NCBI GenBank assembly: GCA_024698485.1
Contig: JAILRC010000059.1
Location: forward strand, 1 to 33,661
Reading direction: 5' to 3'
Source: Lachnospiraceae bacterium
GTDB taxonomy: Bacteria > Bacillota > Clostridia > Lachnospirales > Lachnospiraceae
Length of the DNA stretch: 33,661 nt
Positions 30,810 through 33,661 of this stretch are shown piece by piece. A model generated the notes under the pieces. The model had not been told where the DNA came from, did no database searches, and was given only the letters and a program-made list of their open reading frames with translations. A program made the position numbers and the translations under genes. How positions within the stretch are numbered: the first letter of the stretch is position 1; every line of letters starts with the position of its first letter.

Positions 30810-30845
30810 CGGAGATTGAACCCTTGGTTTCAATCCCCGTTTTTT
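30810..30845 (+). terminator. Terminator of the lipoprotein/coiled-coil operon
   Basis: CGGAGATTGAA (30810-30820) pairs with TTCAATCCCCG (30829-30839) with one mismatch, 8-base loop, followed by six T (30840-30845). Confidence 0.85.
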
Positions 30846-30858
30846 CTTTCCGCAGAGC

Positions 30859-30894
30859 AAAAAAAGACCGTAGATAAAAATCTACGGTCTTTTT
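30859..30894 (-). terminator. Terminator of tRNA-Leu(AAG)
   Basis: Perfect stem AGACCGTAGA (30865-30874)/TCTACGGTCT (30881-30890), lengthened by A/T pairs, with loop TAAAAA. On the minus strand it ends in seven T (30865-30859). An outer 12-base inverted repeat continues into the tRNA 3' end (see findings). Confidence 0.9.
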
Positions 30895-30899
30895 CGCTC

Positions 30900-30982
30900 T
30901 GCGGAAAAAGGGACTTGAACCCTCACGGTCTTGGACCACATGATCCTTAGTCATGCCTGTCTGCCAATTCCAGCATTTCCGC
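30900..30982 (-). tRNA. tRNA-Leu, anticodon AAG
   Basis: 83 bases on the minus strand. Acceptor GCGGAAA (30982-30976) pairs with TTTCCGC (30907-30901), discriminator A (30900). Anticodon stem CATGA/TCATG encloses CTAAGGA, giving anticodon AAG. A long variable arm and T loop TTCAAGT fit tRNA-Leu, and it resembles the CAG isoacceptor at 7588. CCA is not encoded. An A at position 34 is unusual for a bacterial leucine tRNA and would probably be deaminated to inosine. Confidence 0.93.
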
Positions 30983-31017
30983 ATCTTGCAACTTGCTTTT
31001 CGCAAGGCACGAACGAG

Positions 31018-31046
31018 ATTTTAGCACAGAAAAAGAGCCTTGTCAA
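31018..31046 (-). promoter_or_regulatory. Promoter of tRNA-Leu(AAG)
   Basis: Minus-strand -35 TTGACA (31046-31041), 17-base spacer, -10 TAAAAT (31023-31018). It is nearly identical in hexamers and spacing to the promoter of the other leucine tRNA. Confidence 0.85.
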
Positions 31047-31110
31047 TGCTACTTTTTAAAAAAAGTTAAATTCATAACATTCCTGTGCCCTCTGCCAATT
31101 ATCAGCCAAT

Positions 31111-32103
31111 TCAATCCTTCAGATACTTTTCTGTGCCACCTTCAAAATCGTCATCGGAAACATTCTTCGCTCTCCCTGCTTCGATGTCCTCTACCTTTGC
31201 CAGGAATTTTTTAAGGATACGCAGGTATCTGTCCTCGTCCACCATCATAGTCTCCGCATGTGCTGCCTTTGGGAAGATGTGCACTTCGGAGTAAGCGGGA
31301 TTTGCCTTTGCCATCCTGATGGAATTCACCGGATTGATGAAGGTGTCTGCCTCTCCGTGAATAAAACAGATGGGAACCGTGTTGTCCTTGAGTGAATCAA
31401 TGGGACGGCTTTCAAAGAAGCTCCATCCGTAAACCAGTCTGCACATCCAGGAAGAAGGCCAGATCAGCCACTTGTGAAGATGAAACTGCGCATTCAGTGC
31501 TCCTTCAAGCACATTGAAAAGATCCGCAAATCCGCAGTCATTAACGATGAAATGCACCTGAGGCTTGTATTTAAGAGCAGTGATCTCAAGGCCCGAACCC
31601 ATGGACTCACCCTGAAGGCCAAGGTATATGTCTTTACCGTATCTCTCATAGGTGTCATTGATCACCGTCATAAGGTCCTTCGCCTCTCTGACTCCCAGAG
31701 TGCTGCAACCCTTACGGCTCTTTTGGTTCTGTCCGTGGTAACGGTCATCATAGAGGACGCACTGGAATCCCAGTTCCATCCACTTGTTGAGATACTTAAG
31801 TGCACCGTAATGGGAAGATGTGTATCCGTGTGAAATGATGATGAACTTTCTGCTGTCGGGGAAATCTTTATTTGGTACAAAGTAAGCGTGAAGGATGTAT
31901 CCGTCAAAGCTTGTGAGCCGGTACTCTTCCACTTTCCTCTCATCAAAATCCCTGTAGAAATTGTGATCCTTTTCCCAGTTTATGCTTCTCTCCAGCGAAT
32001 TCACCGGCAGTGTAACGTAAGAAGCGAAGAAAAAGAAAACCGCGCACATTGCCAGGACCAGTACTATCACAACAATCAGCGCTATTATAGCGGGTGTACT
32101 CAT
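31111..32103 (-). CDS. Membrane-anchored alpha/beta hydrolase
   Basis: 330 residues. N-terminal membrane helix ~6-30 (IIALIVVIVLVLAMCAVFFFFA), then an alpha/beta hydrolase fold: IIISHGYTSS (oxyanion region), the nucleophile elbow GESMGS (Ser167), catalytic Asp253 in IHGEADTFI and His282 in KAAHAE. It resembles the peptidase/esterase-like hydrolases (BAAT/DLH or YqkD type) common in Firmicutes; the substrate is unknown. Its ATG overlaps the stop of the PHP gene (ATGA), preceded by GGAGG, so the two are co-translated. Confidence 0.87.
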   Translation of the reverse strand: MSTPAIIALIVVIVLVLAMCAVFFFFASYVTLPVNSLERSINWEKDHNFYRDFDERKVEEYRLTSFDGYILHAYFVPNKDFPDSRKFIIISHGYTSSHYGALKYLNKWMELGFQCVLYDDRYHGQNQKSRKGCSTLGVREAKDLMTVINDTYERYGKDIYLGLQGESMGSGLEITALKYKPQVHFIVNDCGFADLFNVLEGALNAQFHLHKWLIWPSSWMCRLVYGWSFFESRPIDSLKDNTVPICFIHGEADTFINPVNSIRMAKANPAYSEVHIFPKAAHAETMMVDEDRYLRILKKFLAKVEDIEAGRAKNVSDDDFEGGTEKYLKD

Positions 32104-32972
32104 AGTTTAACCTCCAATACATTAAACGGCGTGTAAAGAACCTCTTTGTCATCCCTGTCGGCCAAAAAGATCTCCCTGCCGAAAGGTGAGTTTTCCGGAT
32201 CCGGCTTCATCCTGTCGCTGTATGTGATAAAGCCGTAGTTCTTTTCGTTAAGTTTTGCAATACCCTCATTGTAAACCTTCTCGTTATCTTTAACCAAAGG
32301 AACCGACTCCGTTGCTGCAAAAAACCTTTTAGCCCAGTCCTTTGCTCCCCTAAGCCTCGATGTAAAGCAGATGCCTCCGGGATTGTCCGTAATATCCTTA
32401 ACTCTGTGTATGTCCGATCCGCTTGTCATCTTGATCCTGTTCTTCAGAGCGAAATCAAAACCATAGCAATCGCTGTATCCCGGATTTCCCGAATTATAGC
32501 CTTCAAAGCCGTCGCACTGACAGGGATGAACATAGATCCCGCTCAGGTAGCCTCTGTCTCTGAAGGGATGGGCCTGGATCATAAGGCCGCCTATCTTGTG
32601 AACTTCCTTTCTCAACTCCTCATGGGTCCACCCCATTATCTCGGGATGAGCCTTGAGCCACTCCTTGTCGGGACCGTAGAGAAGGTACTCATCTCCCTTG
32701 AAGTTCACTTCCAGTCCGAAGAACACATCCAGACCACCCACCTTATCCGCTTCTTCCTTTGCATTCTCATATCCTCTGCAATAAAGATCAATCCTCTCCT
32801 CCCAGGGAAGATCCTTGGGAACCGCGGAGTTACCGTTAAAGAAATGGTCGGTCACGAAAAAGCCCGCATATCCCGCCTCTTTATAGGCTTTTATGTAGTC
32901 CTTTCCGGGTGTACCGGCGCAAGCGCTGGCCTCACAGGTGTGAAGGTGTGTCTCGTAAAAATATAAGTCCAT
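32100..32972 (-). CDS. PHP-domain metal-dependent phosphoesterase
   Basis: 290 residues. PHP metal motifs in order: ETHLHTCEASAC (H-x-H-x-C), VTDHF, GLEVNF, IQAHPFRDRGY and GSDIH. PHP enzymes hydrolyse phosphoesters (nucleotides, histidinol phosphate, oligoribonucleotides) with two or three metals; the residue pattern does not show which. It is not fused to a polymerase. The start follows AGAAGGAGATACA. It leads a two-gene operon with the alpha/beta hydrolase. Confidence 0.88.
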   Translation of the reverse strand: MDLYFYETHLHTCEASACAGTPGKDYIKAYKEAGYAGFFVTDHFFNGNSAVPKDLPWEERIDLYCRGYENAKEEADKVGGLDVFFGLEVNFKGDEYLLYGPDKEWLKAHPEIMGWTHEELRKEVHKIGGLMIQAHPFRDRGYLSGIYVHPCQCDGFEGYNSGNPGYSDCYGFDFALKNRIKMTSGSDIHRVKDITDNPGGICFTSRLRGAKDWAKRFFAATESVPLVKDNEKVYNEGIAKLNEKNYGFITYSDRMKPDPENSPFGREIFLADRDDKEVLYTPFNVLEVKL

Positions 32973-33022
32973 TGTATCTCCTTCTACCCTCTGTATGAGG
33001 GACCGGTATTTAATTGTAATGC

Positions 33023-33046
33023 GCGGGTAAGCCGAAGCATACCCGC
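33023..33046 (-). repeat. Hairpin with UUCG tetraloop in the leader of the PHP operon
   Basis: On the minus strand GCGGGTA-T-GC-TTCG-GC-T-TACCCGC: seven pairs, a single mismatch, then a C(UUCG)G-closed tetraloop. It lies in the expected 5' untranslated region of the PHP gene, with no T run, so it is more likely an RNA-stability or protein-binding element than a terminator. A similar GGG-CAAGC hairpin occurs at 33494-33524. Confidence 0.6.
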
Positions 33047-33080
33047 TGATAATGTTATCACAATTGAATAACTACTGCAA
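33047..33080 (-). promoter_or_regulatory. Promoter of the PHP operon with palindrome over the -10
   Basis: Minus-strand -35 TTGCAG (33080-33075), 17-base spacer, -10 TAACAT (33057-33052). The 14-base near-perfect palindrome TGATAATGTTATCA (33047-33060) covers the -10, a position where a dimeric repressor would block the polymerase. Confidence 0.55.
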
Positions 33081-33141
33081 TAATGGATGTTCTCATTGTC
33101 AATCATTACCTTAATACGTAACGCGCTGGAGGAGTGGATGT

Positions 33142-33481
33142 AAAACATTGTGTGTTCTCACTTCACTGCTCTCTTCTTGCGTTTGCGGCATATCAGTTGT
33201 TTGGGTACGCTTCGCGGCAGGAACGGATGAAAACACAGACTCCGTCGTTAAGCCAATGTAAGCGCCCAATGCTATGGGCACCAATCTCGCCCATTTACGC
33301 TGTGATAAAGTCAAACATATTCAGGGCTCAGACAGAGGTGCCCATCACGCATTCAGGCGCTAACACTGGCTAAAACTCCTCCGTAGAATTTTCATCCGTT
33401 CCTGCCGCTACGCGCTTATATACACATTCTCATGCCGCAAGCCTCATACGAGATCTGTGAAGCAGAGCAACACAGTGTTTT
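33142..33481. repeat. Large imperfect inverted repeat (~340 bases)
   Basis: Left arm 33142-33282 and right arm 33337-33481 are reverse complements with mismatches. A 20-base perfect block GCGGCAGGAACGGATGAAAA (33214-33233) matches its complement at 33389-33408. Other matching blocks are AAAACA-TGTGT, CTTCAC, TTGCGGCAT (same 16-base distance from CTTCAC in both arms), GCC-ATGT-AGCGCC, AATGC and ATGGGCACC. The unpaired centre is ~54 bases. It encodes no convincing protein. It may be a miniature transposable element, two inverted copies of a dispersed repeat, or a long structured RNA. Confidence 0.75.
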
Positions 33482-33493
33482 GGGGGAGGGAAT

Positions 33494-33524
33494 GTCGACG
33501 GGCAAGCGTAGCTTGCCCGTCGAC
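33494..33524. repeat. Perfect 14-base hairpin next to the large inverted repeat
   Basis: GTCGACGGGCAAGC (33494-33507), loop GTA, then its exact complement (33511-33524). It is 27 bases after the stop-side end of the partial gene at 33551 on the minus strand. No T run follows on either side, so it is an imperfect terminator candidate, or part of the adjacent repeat element. Confidence 0.7.
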
Positions 33525-33550
33525 TGCGAAGAGCTTTAGTCTACTTTTTC

Positions 33551-33661
33551 TCATTTCTGATAAATTTGTAAATACCCATTTTCACGCCAGACTTTTAAAA
33601 TCATCTCGGCATTAAATCCAAATATTCCATTTGATGATTCAGAAGCTATTTTTTCAAGTAT
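33551..33661 (-). CDS. C-terminal part of an unidentified protein, cut by the window edge
   Basis: 36 codons plus stop remain open to the window end, reading ILEKIASESSNGIFGFNAEM then ILKVWRENGYLQIYQK. The start lies beyond 33661. The residue composition and the position before a strong hairpin fit the end of a real gene, but no family is recognisable from this length. Confidence 0.5.
   Translation of the reverse strand: MLEKIASESSNGIFGFNAEMILKVWRENGYLQIYQK

Noticed and set aside
33134..33373. 79-codon open frame on the plus strand
   Set aside because: It lies inside the large inverted repeat, has the composition of a translated structured element and no clear conserved domain.
33142..33481. 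Insertion sequence
   Set aside because: No transposase open frame and no evident target duplication; only the inverted repeat itself can be supported.

Overview
The window looks like chromosomal DNA from a motile, Gram-positive anaerobe of the class Clostridia, most likely a Lachnospiraceae. This rests on protein style, not on a search. The signs are a chemoreceptor, a FliD-like protein, a FakA/FakB/PlsY lipid module, secreted proteins with bacterial Ig-like domains and Thr/Pro linkers, AGGAGG-type ribosome binding sites, TTGACA/TATAAT promoters with 17-base spacers, and tRNA genes without an encoded CCA. No plasmid, phage or insertion sequence is evident, and most genes are housekeeping or surface genes.

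Layout. 1-7444 (minus strand): a cytidylate-kinase-like gene, a FliD-like protein, a subtilase, a GNAT acetyltransferase and an RlmD-type rRNA methyltransferase form one tightly coupled operon. Upstream lies a membrane-anchored Ig-like protein; at the far left is a 19-codon ORF with its own promoter. 7549-8808: tRNA-Leu(CAG) with promoter and terminator, then a Cys-rich membrane protein. 8835-14293 (minus): a HAD nucleotidase, an ABC-class ATPase preceded by a 23-codon ORF unit, a truncated Nudix fragment, a DUF5694 protein, a small unknown gene, and a transglutaminase-like/cysteine-peptidase-like surface protein preceded by another 23-codon ORF. 14307-16016 (minus): a chemoreceptor.

16160-22407 (plus) is the metabolic core, a five-gene polyamine operon: arginine decarboxylase, spermidine synthase homologue, agmatinase-type ureohydrolase, carboxy(nor)spermidine dehydrogenase and carboxy(nor)spermidine decarboxylase. 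The genes can make agmatine, putrescine and, through the aspartate-semialdehyde route, spermidine. A strong promoter is followed by a ~300-nt leader with at least five hairpins and then a perfect intrinsic terminator just before the first gene, which is riboswitch- or attenuator-like architecture. The SpeE homologue has lost the Asp-Gly pair expected to hold the adenine of decarboxylated AdoMet, and no AdoMet decarboxylase gene is present here.

22406-24658 (minus): a tautomerase, three small unknown proteins and a PD-(D/E)XK-like nuclease. 24728-25103 has no gene; it holds five TTACCTAAAA/TTTTAGGTAA hairpins at ~85-base spacing inside a ~170-base tandem repeat. 25175-29433 (minus): TetR regulator, FakB, FakA and PlsY, a route from fatty acid through acyl phosphate to lysophosphatidic acid. 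29477-30845 (plus): lipoprotein and coiled-coil protein. 30859-31046 (minus): tRNA-Leu with an unusual AAG anticodon. 31111-32972 (minus): PHP phosphoesterase and alpha/beta hydrolase. 33023-33524: a large imperfect inverted repeat of ~340 bases flanked by hairpins. The window ends inside the 3' end of another minus-strand gene.

The best candidates for something undescribed are the polyamine-operon leader RNA, the hairpin array at 24.7-25.1 kb, the altered SpeE homologue, and three short ORF units (19, 23 and 23 codons) with recognisable promoters and ribosome binding sites. All functional statements come from reading the sequence; no search was run.
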